A stretch of 64,000 nt of DNA. Source: Hippasteria phrygiana. Taxonomy: Eukaryota; Echinodermata; Asteroidea; Valvatida; Goniasteridae. Location of the stretch: assembly GCA_037893225.1 (NCBI GenBank), contig JAZGUH010000154.1, positions 620,001 to 684,000 of the forward strand, in the 5' to 3' direction. The position numbers were made by a program, and so were the translations under genes. This document shows, piece by piece, positions 25,001-36,100 of this stretch. Below the pieces are notes generated by a model. The model saw only the letters and a list, made by a program, of their open reading frames with translations, did no database searches and was not told the DNA's origin. Numbering within the stretch: position 1 is the first letter of the stretch; each line of letters opens with the position of its first letter.

Positions 25001-28000
25001 TGTGTTATATTGAATTTGGTCTAAATTTTGAAATGGCTGTCATTTCTTACTTGAGTGAGCCACGATCATGAAATTTTGGAATTGGGTACAGGAAAATTCA
25101 ATATATACATTTTTGTAATCGGATTGACCCTTACATGCGTTAACAAAAAAACACATTTTTGATGACGTCATCATGACGTCACACAATTTTCGCAATTTAG
25201 GGCATATCTTTGAGACATACCAAAGCTATAAGAAAAAGAATTTTGAAAATATCTTGTTTTGTTCGCTAGATATAATTTAATGAATGTTACGATTTTCAAA
25301 ATTCAAAAATTCATAAAAAATCACGTGATGACGTCATCATGACGTAAAAGTTCGGGGCGCATTCTGAGCAGTTGGTCTAAGTGTCTGTTTAGTTTAAAGG
25401 CAATCGGCTGCATAAAAGTAGCCAAAGTGCCTGGCAGAAAGAAAACGTGTACAAATGCTATGGGCCAAAAGTCTGAAAAAGAAGCAAAAAAAAACTAGAA
25501 ACTGGTGTTTGTGTACAAACACAGGGCTGTTTCGGGTGTTTTTGTTTTTTTTGTGGTAGTATGATTCTAATTCTTGATGAGATATCAATGGTAGATGAAA
25601 CAAAATCTTGTTTTACATTCAAGCAATTACGTATCCTTAATCATAATTGTTTTGGAAATGTGAGCATACTTGCAGTTTGTGACCATGATGATGTCATTGT
25701 GATGTCACACATTTTGCACATTCATATGTAAGTATCTATGACCAACAAATTAGCATGTACTGTTGATGAGATATGGCTTTGGGGTACAAAAACTTAAAAA
25801 TTACTAGAAAATCGTATAATGACGTCATCATGGCGTCATGTCAATATTTATCAATAACGCCTGCTAGCATACCTACATATCACGTTCAATTTCATTGTAC
25901 TTGTAATTCTGTAGATATATGGCTTCAAAATCTGACGTCACTTGACATGTGATGACGTCATCATAACGTGACGTCAATTTTCAACTATAAACCTGCTTGG
26001 CTACCCTGGATATTACTTTTCAACTTAATCGGATTTGTACTTCTGTAGATATATGGTTTCCAAAAATGCCCCTTTAAGATGACGTCACGTGACGTGATGA
26101 CGTCATCATGACGTCACGTCAATTTTCAGCTATAAACCTGCTTGGCTACCCTGGATATTACTTTTCAACTTAATCGGATTTGTACTTCTGTAGATATATG
26201 GCTTCAAAAAATGCCCCTTTAAGATGACGTCACGTGACGTGATGACGTCATCATGACGTCACGTCAATTTTCAGCTATAAACCTGCTTGGCTACCCTGGA
26301 TATTACTTTTCAACTTAATCGGATTTGTACTTCTGTAGATATATGGCTTCAAAAAATGCCCCTTTAAGATGACGTCACTTGACATGTGATGACGTCATCA
26401 TAACGTGATGTCAATTTTCAACTATAAACCTGCTTGGCTACCCTGGATATTACTTTTCAACTTAATCGGATTTCTACTTCTGTAGATATATGGTTTCCAA
26501 AAATGCCCCTTTAAGATGACGTCACGTGACATGTGATGACGTCATCATGACGTAAAAGTTTGGCGCACATTCTGAGCAGTTGGTGTAAGGGTCTGCCTGC
26601 GACTTGTCTAACGACTTGAAAAAAGACTAGAGATCAACTCTTTCTATAGACAGCATGCCACATGAAAGCCATGGTTTTCTGCCCTTCCCAGAATTCCTTT
26701 GTGTTATATCGAATCCGGAACAGCAAAATCTTGCAAAATTTGTGTAAAAACTTGGCACAACCTTTAATTTTGAGACTAATTGGGAATTGTTTGTGCAATA
26801 CAAGGAAAGAAGGCTTGTTTTTTTCTGTGAAATTAGATGCTCTTGGCACAGTATGGTCACTCAAAGTGGAACATAGGTGTTTATTTCTGCCTCTTCTATT
26901 TTAAACATCAAACTCTTTACGTACAATGTGTATTTTACACGTACAAAGAAATAAAATTTGCTGAGAACGTGTGAGTTTAAATTACGCGTCGTTATATGCA
27001 CAGTGCGAAAACCTTTTGAGATTGTGTGGTCTTATAACTGAAATATTCCTTTTTTCTACATGCTTACCTGAGATAAATGTGGTTTTCTAAGCTTGACTTT
27101 GCTGAAACTCCGTGCTAAAATGTTTTTTTATCTCGCGTTCACAGCAACAGCCATAGATTTAGATGAAGGAAGTGATAAGAACAGTCACGTGTAATTTTAA
27201 CAAATGTGTACATTATTTCCGCAATCTTATAGCACGTTATGGTCACTCGAGCGCATATTTAGACACTTGCACCAAAAGTCCTGTGTAATAAAAGAAGGGC
27301 ACGAAGTGTATGGAGTAAAGCACGTTTTTGAACCGCGGTGACAAGGTTGCCTGCTGCCCTTAGCATTGGTTTGTATACCTAGTACATGCACATCTAGTCC
27401 GAGTAACTTGGACCCTCGCTTTTTGCACATTTGGATATGATCTGGCAATAGTAGGGTCCAAGTACGTGTGCGGCATTTTCCTATTAATTAATTAGGTATG
27501 TCAGAATACCCAACAAAAACATCGGATTTCACCCTTAAAACGGCCACCAAAATACCAGATATGCCACTTGAGGAACAAGTAGAGTTCAATTATTAAGATA
27601 GAGGTACTAAGGTTCACTTACCATCCGGATAAAAAGTGAAATTTACTGGTCAATTCTGAGAGGCACAACGAAGAAAACCCATGCAGTCTGTACGCCATTG
27701 ATATGCTGCAAGCTCGTATATTATGCAACGTAATCCTATGTGTAGTATTGCGCTACGTATAGCACTGCTCCGTGTGTATGTATATGTGACCCACTCCGGA
27801 AAAAGGTATATTATGTCGCAAAATATGAAAAATGAGTTGTATTTATGTTTGGAAAGCCCACAATGTAGGCTTTCATTTGGTACATGATAGAGCTCCAAAG
27901 TCCTTTCCGTTCTGGAGATATCGCGTTTTTGCATATTAATTAGTTCTATGGAGTTCAATTGCACAACAGAAAAAACAGGCTTTAAAATAGCGAGTTCTAA

Positions 28001-30043
28001 TACAATGCAATGGAACAATGCACTCCAAAAAGGTTATTTGTTCACTTTATTTACTGAAATCAACATTGTTGTGCACCAAACCTGAAACTTTAGATGTTTA
28101 AGATGTCATTAAAGACAAAAAACTAAAAATGAATTTTGACGAAAATGTTTACCCTCTCAACGTTGAAAGGGCCATTACACATAAATGCATAGCGCGACTT
28201 ATATCACCTTTTTCTGGAGCGGGTCACATATATATACGGAGCAGTGATGTACGTAGCGCAATGATGCACATAGGTTTACGTTGGAGTGTAGTTATAGGAT
28301 GAATTAAGGGAATTTCTCAAAAATGGCTTGGGCTTCGGGTTCGCATAATTTTATGTTCCCAGATTTGTTTTTGCTACATGTACATCAAAGTCTTATACTT
28401 TAACCCAGAGCCAGAGCGTGTTCATCTATTTACGTATCCAAGCCTTCAGATTGGCAATGGGACTGGGAAATAGCTGGAGACGAAGCCCAAACCCAAGCCC
28501 AAGCCACCGGTTGAGAAACGCCCCGAGGACGCGCTACATAACACCCATGGTTACACTGCCTTCCAAACATTCCTTTGTTATCATATTGTTTTGGAGCTAA
28601 ATATTGAAATGGGTATATTTTGACGCTGGAGTGAGCTATGATCATCATACAGTGTATAAAACATCCAAATTTTGACTTGAATTTAATGATCTCTAGATGA
28701 CGTCATGATGACGTCATCATGACGTCACATCAATTTGTTTTATCTGTAACAAATTCTGGCCTATCAGCATTAAGACTGCACCCAATCGGAAGTACGGTTC
28801 TCTAGATATAGGACCTTACAGTGTGCACCTTTAAGATGACGTCACGTGACCCATGATGACGTCATCACAACGGTACTTGTCAAAGCAAACATTTGCAACG
28901 TGGTCTTGGCCTGGGTCGAGTCTAGAGTCAATCTCATCAATGACAGTGTAAAATTTTGAGAGTACATTAAAATTTGAAACATTGAAAAATTCATAGAAAA
29001 TCAACGGATGACGTCACAATGACGTCACTTCGGATTTTGCATGCTATTGACAATATCTGCCTACCCACCAATTTTTATGACGATCGGACTTACCCTTATA
29101 TGTGTTTCAAAAAAGCACATTTTTGATGACGTCATGATTACGTCACACATTTTTCCTATTTATGTGAAAGAGTATAGGAGCTAACAAATCTATTACAAAA
29201 AGAATTTTGAATTTAGCATGTTCTGTCGATGAGATATGGCTTTGAGAAACTTTAAGATTCAAAAACTTAAACATTACAATAAAATCGTATGATGACGTCA
29301 TCATGACGTCACCTCAATTTTCATCTATAACACGTGGTGGCTCACCAACATACCAGGTTTAAAGGCAATCGGACCTACGGTTCCCTAGATATGGGCCCTT
29401 GAAAAATGCACCTTTATGATGACGTCACGTAACACGTGATGACGTCATCGTGACGTCACACTTCGGCACACTATTCGAGCTTAGGGTCTTTGTTTGTGTT
29501 AAGTTTGATTAAGATCTGATGTTGTTTAGTGACCAAAGTGCCGGGCAGAAAATTTAGCTTAATGAAGAAACCAAAATAGCGGGTATTGTGTAGTTTAGGA
29601 TTTGCGTATTAATTGTGTTCATGTTAGCGCCTGGAGCATTTGATTCTTCCAAAAGCATTTTTTGTCACTAAAGTAGACTTCTCTGAATTCCAATGACACG
29701 TGCTTTTGTGATTTGAAAAGGTTTTTCAAGGCGAAAAGTATGATTTGCTTACGCGGGTCACGTTTTGGCTAGGTCAACCCCGACCCAGCCCCAACTCTCC
29801 GACCAGCATTATACCCGTGTACAACGGGGTATTGCGCAATCGCGTATTTTTTGCCCTCTTAACTACAGATTTCACTCCAAAAAACCCTGCAGATGTTCTT
29901 CGACGTGGCCCTTTCTTCTGAATATGGCATAACCAACAATTTTCAAGTAGATTGTGTACATGCCTGGGCGAAAGTGTACTAAACTACACAATCGCCGCAA
30001 CAGAACAAAAACAAGGGCTGTTTCGAAAAACTTTCGAAACAGC

Positions 30044-30079
<36 letters not shown>

Positions 30080-31775
30080 ACGAAAACAAGGGCTGTTTCG
30101 AACTCTTTCGAAACAGCCAATTAACACTATTCGAAGTCTTTTTATAAACTAGTGGATTAAGCAGAATTTTTAGTTTACTTTGCTAAAGTTTCAATGCATA
30201 ACTGCATACGTTTGAGTATAAGCTCTAAAGATCTTTATTTTTATGTTTTACAAGTACTGTTACATGGGTTATGGCATACAATGATGAGTCTTGTATTCCG
30301 ACGGAGTTCCTTTAATTACAAACCTCTTTCTTAAGGCTGTCCAAGTCTTCTTGAGTCCTACTTAGAGCAAAGACTTCAGCTCCACACTTGGCTAACATCT
30401 TTGCTGTATCTCTTCCAATACCTGTATTAGCATATCAACATCCAATTGGTTACAAGTTTCAATTATGAATATTCATTAAGCTGAAGGATTTGAAAATGCT
30501 ATCACAAGGTGCAAAGACATTTAAACATTAAATCCACAGTTTGTTGGGATATCCGGCAGCTTGTACATGTACATGTTTTTGTACAATGTATTACTTTACC
30601 ACAAACACAGTATTTTAACAAGTAATTGGTTGGATATTTTGAAAAAATCTTGTGCAGTTTTTTTTTCCATTCCACCCCTACCCTCCACTGCCCCCCATCC
30701 CTAGACGTCGGGTTGGCAATGATGGTCATTTTTTTCACGATCAAGAGTGGGGACTTTGGTCCTTCTTTGACTAGAAATGAAAATCGGCCCTTTACTTTTT
30801 GTACAAAATGCTACCCAAGGGTGGGGGTTTGGCAACTTCCAAAATCACAATCTTCACATTGGCAGTGGGTAGGGCAGGGTTGGGAGGGAGAAAGGGGAGG
30901 GAACAAGTGATAGGTGCATTATGAATATTAGGAAATCGCCGTACATGGACTTGGACCCTACTAATCGCCAGATCATGTCCAAATGTAGCTTGAAAATTCC
31001 AGCTCTAGGCTCAAGATTTGCCATTAGAGCTGGAAGGAATTCTATAGGGTAAGTTAGGGTCGTTTTAGCTTGAAAATTCCAGCTCTAGGCCTAGAGCTGG
31101 AATTTTCAAGCTAGTCCAAATGTTTAATCATAGAGTAGGCAGATTCACGTGAACCGGCGTTGGCGGCGCTATTTGCGGTACCCAATCTTCTGTCAGCACT
31201 GTGACCGGCTTATAATTTGTTTTTATTTAGTTTTTGATCATTTATTGGCAAATAATTGGTGTTTGTTAATTGTTACTATTTTAAATGACTCCTACAATTA
31301 TATTTATATTGATAACAAATTGATATGAAATAGATGAGGCTCACATTTTCAATTAAAAAATGTAGCAATTGGCAATATGGTCACAACTTTTTAACTAAAA
31401 TTGGCCTCCAAAATGACCCAAAATTTTAATCAACAAAAATCCATAACTTTGCACAGGGTTAACCTTTCATGACCATTGACCCCTCATTGTATTTCTAATT
31501 GTTTACTCTTTCCAATTCCAGTGATATAATATTTAAAAGGATTGAAGCAACTTGAAATTTTCTTGAATCTGCCTACATCTGTACATAGAGTGCTCTATGG
31601 TTTAATTACTTTAAAAAGGAGATAAGGGTCCAAGTTACTCGGACTAGGCCTACACCTTTTCTAAATCTAAGCTGTAACTATTGTGAACAATAAAATTGGT
31701 CACCACAGATTATACAGACATACCTTTTCCAGCTCCAGTAACTAGTGCCCTTTTCCCCTCAAATCTAATATCCAT
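19069..31775 (-). CDS. DCXR: L-xylulose/dicarbonyl reductase-like SDR, eight exons (246 aa)
   Basis: On the - strand the coding exons are 31775-31724, 30421-30324, 23139-22985, 22370-22328, 21867-21768, 20591-20527, 19711-19594 and 19178-19069. The 741 coding bases are in frame, with GT/AG sites and consistent phases throughout. The protein is a classical short-chain dehydrogenase: TGAGKGIG at 13-20 (NADPH-binding loop), NNAA at 82-85, N107, S136 in NLSSQAS, and Y149xxxK153 in HTVYCASK. These catalytic positions coincide with those of vertebrate DCXR, and length (244 in human) and C-terminus (LPIDGGF) also match. DCXR reduces L-xylulose to xylitol and alpha-dicarbonyls such as diacetyl with NADPH. 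The gene looks intact. An AG acceptor just upstream of the ATG suggests a further 5' untranslated exon. The intron between exons 2 and 3 is about 7.2 kb and rich in repeats. Confidence 0.92.
19363..19590 (-). repeat. Two decayed tandem copies of the penultimate DCXR-like exon end
   Basis: Just after the real exon (19594-19711, - strand), two diverged repeats of its 3' end and donor region occur at about 19363-19467 and 19468-19580. On the + strand they keep GACCTACCTGCA, GGTGGGAT/GTGGGTTT and CCACCAAACCCAT. Both still show a CAG|GTAGGT donor-like site but have changed or shifted reading frames. They are probably dead duplicates inside the last intron rather than alternative exons. Confidence 0.7.
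20013..20287. mobile_element. GGGCCCAATTTCATAATGCTGC MITE copy in a DCXR intron
   Basis: GGGCCCAATTTCATAATGCTGCTTAACG is mirrored by GTTAAGCAGCGCTATGCAATTGGGCCC ending at 20287. It is the same family as 11543-11792 but clearly diverged from it. Confidence 0.7.
21122..21326. mobile_element. MITE with AATAAGCCAGTTCGGTAT TIRs
   Basis: The TIR AATAAGCCAGTTCGGTAT is mirrored by ATACCGAACTGGCTTATT at 21309-21326. The interior contains GATTGAATTTAACACGTGCGCG. A second copy in opposite orientation lies at 34758-34980, and a fragment of the interior occurs near 6666-6700. Confidence 0.75.
21405..21672. mobile_element. Diverged GGGCCC-family MITE
   Basis: The right end AATAAAATTGGGCCCTGATAG and internal GTAAGCACA/GCTTAAGC blocks match the 20013-20287 copy in broken form. 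The left TIR is degraded (CCAATGTCATAGGGTTGGTAAGC). Confidence 0.5.
22020..22250 (-). repeat. Interspersed SINE/LINE-tail-like repeat
   Basis: GGTACCCATTTATACTCCTGGGTAGAGAGAGGCAAG, CTTGCCCAAGGACACAAC and CTAACCACCAGACCAC are landmarks I associate with a common repeat in marine animal genomes. The last has the character of a tRNA-like 3' half. Assignment is from recollection of the motif, not from a search. Confidence 0.45.
23190..23560. repeat. Start of CRE-palindrome repeat field
   Basis: Two diverged units of the ~145-bp repeat that recurs at 25.9-26.5 kb (TTTCAACTTAATCGGACTTGTACTT...GCCCCTTTAAGATGACGTCACGT) lead into the larger ~400-bp repeat. Each ends in GATGACGTCATCATGACGT-type palindromes. 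Confidence 0.7.
23560..25340. repeat. Tandem ~400-bp repeat, four units plus a partial
   Basis: GATGACGTCATCATGACGTC marks unit starts at about 23560, 23960, 24360, 24760 and 25160. Each is followed by GCATATCTTTGAGACATACC, TTCGCTAGATATATTGAAAAG and TTGAGTGAGCCACGATCATG. The units are highly similar, so the expansion is recent. They lie within the ~7.2-kb DCXR-like intron and encode nothing recognisable. Confidence 0.9.
25960..26560. repeat. Tandem ~145-bp repeat, about four units
   Basis: GTCAATTTTCA begins units at about 25973, 26118, 26263 and 26409. Each continues through CTATAAACCTGCTTGGCTACC and CTGTAGATATATGG to AAGATGACGTCACGTGACGTG. The CRE-like palindrome TGACGTCA occurs several times per unit. 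Confidence 0.9.
27781..28232. mobile_element. MITE with TATATGTGACCC TIRs
   Basis: TATATGTGACCCACTCCGGAAAAAGGTATA at 27781 is mirrored by TATCACCTTTTTCTGGAGCGGGTCACATATA ending at 28232. The 452-bp interior is non-coding. TA-rich flanks suggest a Tc1/mariner-type TA target, which is inference. Confidence 0.75.
28308..28524. mobile_element. MITE with GGG(A/C)ATTTCTCAA TIRs, copy 1
   Basis: The left end GGGAATTTCTCAAAAATGGCTTGGGCTTCGGGTTCGC is mirrored by AGCCACCGGTTGAGAAACGCCC. The copy at 39574-39828 shares both ends and GCTACATGTACA...CAAAGTCTT and AGATTGGCAAT in the interior. Confidence 0.75.
28690..29470. repeat. Diverged CRE-palindrome repeats
   Basis: GATGACGTCATCATGACGTCAC-type palindromes recur near 28697, 28857, 29006, 29125, 29290 and 29437, separated by sequence related to the repeats at 23.2-26.5 kb. 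These copies are older and not in clean register. Confidence 0.7.
30013..30119. repeat. Twin GGCTGTTTCGAA hairpins around a poly(A) run
   Basis: GGCTGTTTCGAAA...TTTCGAAACAGCC forms a short-loop hairpin at about 30015-30043 and again at about 30091-30118. Between the two lies an A-tract of about 35 bases (30042-30074). Confidence 0.75.
30640..30935. mobile_element. Decayed relative of the 7187-7481 MITE
   Basis: It shares the CCACCCCTACCC...GGGAGGG frame and the right end AAGTGATAGGTGCATTATGAATATTAGG, compared with AATTGATAGACGCATTATTGAATGACATT at the 7.4-kb copy. The left TIR is weak. Confidence 0.45.
30986..31113. repeat. 48-bp perfect palindrome and a direct copy of one arm
   Basis: 31066-31089 and 31090-31113 are exact inverted complements (24 bp each, no spacer, centred on AGGCCT). 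The arm TAGCTTGAAAATTCCAGCTC also occurs directly at 30986-31010. Sequence just outside (27.39-27.48 kb against 30.94-30.99 and 31.63-31.65 kb) also matches in inverted orientation, hinting at a larger rearranged foldback. Confidence 0.8.
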
Positions 31776-32559
31776 GTTGTCCACTTGTACTTCTGAAATC
31801 AAAGACTGATAAGTGATACTGAGTGATAGAAACTTTCCTTTTCTCTCCCATCACCTGTTACCTTGCTTGTTTTGTGTACAGTTTACCGTTATACCGCCCT
31901 CTAGTGTCTGTAAGAACTGAAGGCCTGGAAAGTCTGATACCCTGACGCCTTTCTTATAAAAATAATACCGTCAAGATATAGGACACAGCCTAAAAATACC
32001 AATTTAATTATTTTTCTGTCGATCGATCGTCAACATTGCGACGAACGCTTTTTGCTTGCGATACCGGTCTGCTTTTCGCTCTCTGTGAAGACGCAAAAAT
32101 AACTCTTTAGAATAATCGGTATGTACAAAAATTGAAAATTTTAGTGATTAATTTCTCGTATGTACGAAATCCGTTGTCTAAATTGTGCACGTATTTGTGT
32201 CAACCGTACGCAAGGGATTAAAGTAAAATCTTTCCGTTTACGGTTTAGACAGTTATTATCAAGGAAGGTTGATTGTTTTCCAAGATTTTGCTGTTCCTGG
32301 CCGATTCTGGTGGTGGGGGTATTAAAGTAAATCTTTCCTTTCAAACGAACTTTAAAATATTTTTTTTCTATTCTGTCTATCCAAGAGAGTGACTGGTTGT
32401 CAAAGCGTATACTGGTTCTCAACTCATAGGGTGAACTTGCTCGGCCATTGTATTGTCCGGTTTTGATCTCCAATGGCATATATAGCTAGTATAACACACA
32501 AACCACAACCCTTACAAACCATATTTTGTTCAGATGCTGCAAATGGTCGGAAAAAGTCC

Positions 32560-32890
32560 ACCCATAATTTCACCCTCTGCAACTAATTTCAGTTGTATCA
32601 GTCTTTTTATTGTATTTTGTTTTACAAAGAGGTAATTCAGAATTTATGGCTATTTGCTTATTTGCAGATGTCTGTTGCCCGTCAGTTGACAATATGCTGG
32701 CTTTGTCGGTAATCTCTTCATTACTCAAGATGCCCCACTTCAAGGAGTCTGATACATTAATTCAGGTTGCCACATCTGTGCCCGTCAGGCATGTCATGTC
32801 TAGAACCCTGACATTCTTTTTTGATATGGCTTTCCGTTGCCGCTTCAAGCTCCCATCGATTGTTGCATTTGTTCTTTTTGCCTTTGACAT
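32560..32890 (-). other. Possible decayed coding segment, unrecognised
   Basis: On the - strand a Met at about 32890 opens about 42 codons of Lys/Arg-rich protein (MSKAKRTNATIDGSLKRQR...), then one TGA. The same frame then stays open for roughly 60 more codons. A 104-codon + strand frame (32610-32924) overlaps it. Neither matches a family I know, so it may be a pseudogene, an exon of an unseen gene or chance. It lies between the DCXR-like and ankyrin genes. Confidence 0.2.
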
Positions 32891-33167
32891 TCAACTGCAG
32901 CTACAAATCAATGTAAATCACTGATGGAAGTTGTCTCAAGATCTACAGTGTATCTCATAGAAAAATATCAGTCGGCAAACACTTGAAATGCTACGGATAA
33001 TTCTATTTTGATTTGACAGTGCCTTAATATCAGTTGATGCCATGTGATTGCATGAAAAAAACATTCAATCAATAACATTAAAATCTGAAATAAATGACAG
33101 ATAAAAGATCACTTTAGATCTTCAAATATTATATCATAAAGCTGGAAGAACCGTTTTTTGTTTAACA

Positions 33168-36100
33168 ATGACTCGCAGTGTGAAGGATTTGCGTGAGTTG
33201 ATTTGTGTGTCACGGTTGACGATGAGAGATAGTGATGATGAGGATGACCTCTCGCGACCCCTCAGCTCTCTCAGTCTTTTTGGAGAGCCCTCCGCAGCCA
33301 GAGGTATCTCTGATGTAACAGAGGATATGAATGGGTTGTCCGTAGCACCAAGACCCCCATGGGAGGGGAAGGTGACAAAACCCAGGTCACAGCAGGGTAC
33401 AGGAGCCCGTCGTAAACAACCTTCAACCAACAAGCATGTTAATATCAACAATAACGCCAATGTTAACTTCAAGAAATTTAAAATGCCACTTCCTCCTCTT
33501 GAGTCCAGACCCTCCTCAGGAAGTAGCGTTGATAATGATCGCCCTGGTAGTAGAGAGGTCGGAGATCAAGACGGTCACCATGGGAATTTCGATGATATTT
33601 TGCAGTGTATTGACAATGACGTAATTGTCGATTGGTTAGGTCGTGCCAATGCAATGGTCAGTGATCTCTCATGTTGGTGTAATAGTGGCAACAATTTTGT
33701 CATGTTTGCCAACTTTATATTGTCAGATTTCCCTGAGATTCAGAGGTTAGAACTGATCAAGATGGAAGTCGGTATCCTACATGATGAGCTGGGTTTAGTC
33801 TTTGATAAAGGACTAAGACAAGGCACAGTAAAACTGACGGACTTGAGTACAGTTGTCTCAGCGATCCTTCGTGAATACCCGGGAAAGCTCTGTAGCCCCA
33901 GAGGAAGTTACATCTTTCTCGACATTCTGGACACCCTGTGCTCAGAAAGAACCGACGAGTACAAAACCTTGCTAACAGATGTCAAGCTTTCGACTCGGAA
34001 TAGTCACTTTGCTCAGTCCCTGCTGGCTATCCGAGCTTTCCTGTTGCTCAGTGTGTGGAGTAACATCGTAAACTTCTATCGTCGATTCAAAAGCGAAGAT
34101 CTCCATAGTGATTCTTGTTCATCAAGCAACCCAATTAAACCCAGGCCCACCATGAGTACAGTGCAGCAACGGGCCTACCAGGCTGTACGGCATGGATTTG
34201 TTAGCGTCCTGCATTATCTTGTCCGTAGCAGGAAGCTAGATTTCGGCGTGATGAATGAGGACAATCGCTCCCTCATATTTGAAGCTGTCATGCATAACCA
34301 GCCAAAAGTTCTACACTATCTCCTAAGCAAGGTTAGTCTAAACAAGATAATGCCTGTGGGGCAAACTGTAAATTTGTGCACGTTATTTTTAACAGACTTG
34401 TGTTTGAGAGATTATTGTACATGTGTAGAAGAGTACTGGACTACAGCCCTGGTGGAAACAAAGAAAAAAAACCACTACACTAACCTGACTGCTGATTAGC
34501 CCTAACTCTGTACATCATTTTTCCTATAGTATATGTAACTTGAATCCTCCAATATTACCGGTTCCAAAAATCCTCCAATGTTTGTTACTGGTGAACACTG
34601 CCTGAATCCTGCAAAATCCTGCAGTGGGTGTTGGATAAACACCACGGTAACCTCAATCCTCCAAAATCATCCAGGACCAGATTTGGGCCTGGTGACCTGG
34701 ATCCTCCATTTTCTTCCAGAGGCAAAGAGGATTTTGGGGGATTTGGAAAGGTTAGGGTTAATAAGCCAGTTCGGTATTTCAACTGCGCATGTGCACAGTG
34801 ACATGGGTCATTCGGGATAAATAATGCCCGCATATGAACGCGCAAGGTGGTCGCACAATGCGCACGTGTTAAATTCAATCAGAATGGGCATTCGCGTAAC
34901 ATCGCGGACATTATGTCAGCAATTTTATCCCCGTAAAATCTTTGACCTGGACTACTTCATTGAGATACCGAACTGGCTTTAATAATAAATACTAATGACA
35001 CAGCCCTTGACTAATATCCCCCCATTCAAATCCTTTTCAACCCGACGCCTAAAGAACAAGATTTGTGTTTATCAACTGTTTCCTTCGGCAGGCCCAGTCA
35101 GACCTGGATGTGAACCGTCCCTCTGATTCCGGCAACACACCGCTCCATGCCGCGGCCAGCTGGGGAAATGCCGAGGTGGTTCACATGCTACTTGATAAGG
35201 GTCAGGCTTCGGTGAATGCTACCAATCCCAAGTGCGATGATGCTACACCACTACATCTGGCCGTCATGCAAGGTATATACGTACACTGTGGGACGATGGA
35301 ATTTGCGTCAGGGATGATGTAAATTAGAACAGAGATTTTTGCCCATTCCTGATGTAGTGTACAGGCATGCAACTTTTCCTCGGATTAGCTGGTTTCCTCA
35401 TTTTTCACTTCACACTTATGCCATTGAAAATTTAAGAAACAATACAAAATCTTGTAAAAGATTGGAATTTCCTCGTTTTTTTTTTATTCCAAGTTGCATG
35501 CCTGAGTGTAGGAAGCACAGTATATACTCGGTGCTTTCCAAGAGCCTGTGTGAAAAATAATTCACAGGTGTACTTGGGCGGGATTCGAACCCACGACCTC
35601 CTGCTTACTAGTGCAGATGTCTTAACCACTCGACCACATCTTCCAATCGGCCACTCGGCCCCGGCAAGCTCGGTGGTCGAGTGGTTAAGATGTCTGCACT
35701 AGAAAGCAGGAGGTCGTGGGTTCGAGTCCCACCCGAGTAAACCTGTGAATTATTTTCACATAGGCTCTCGGAAAGCACGGAGTATACAGTGCTCCCTACA
35801 CTACGTCAGGAAAGGGCCAAATATCTCTCTTCTAATATATGTACACATTATGGCCATCAGTAAAAAATTCCTAGGGGGTTTGAGTTAAGTTGATCTGTTT
35901 AACCCATATCTTGCATATGGGACTGAATGGGTTAATATTGTGGAAACATTGATTCAGCATCACTTAGACAGTTTCATTCCAATAACTTGACTTGCTTATA
36001 CAGGACACGCGTCCGTCTGCAAGCTCTTGTTGGAGGCAGGGGCGGATCCAACGGCCAGTATGAATGGCATCACCCCAGCTCAACTAGCTGAAGACATGGG

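Noticed and set aside
29872..30120. Phe-rich - strand open frame
   Set aside because: It is a translation of the poly(A) run between the GGCTGTTTCGAA hairpins.
32141..32479. 112-codon - strand open frame upstream of the DCXR-like start
   Set aside because: No similarity or splice linkage could be supported; it may overlap the 5' untranslated region of the DCXR-like gene.
35432..35629. Possible tRNA gene or short protein (WVRIPPKYT-type)
   Set aside because: The sequence is a tRNA-Ser-derived SINE. It lacks the long variable arm and has an 8-base anticodon loop; the peptide is the familiar artefact of translating tRNA-like repeats.
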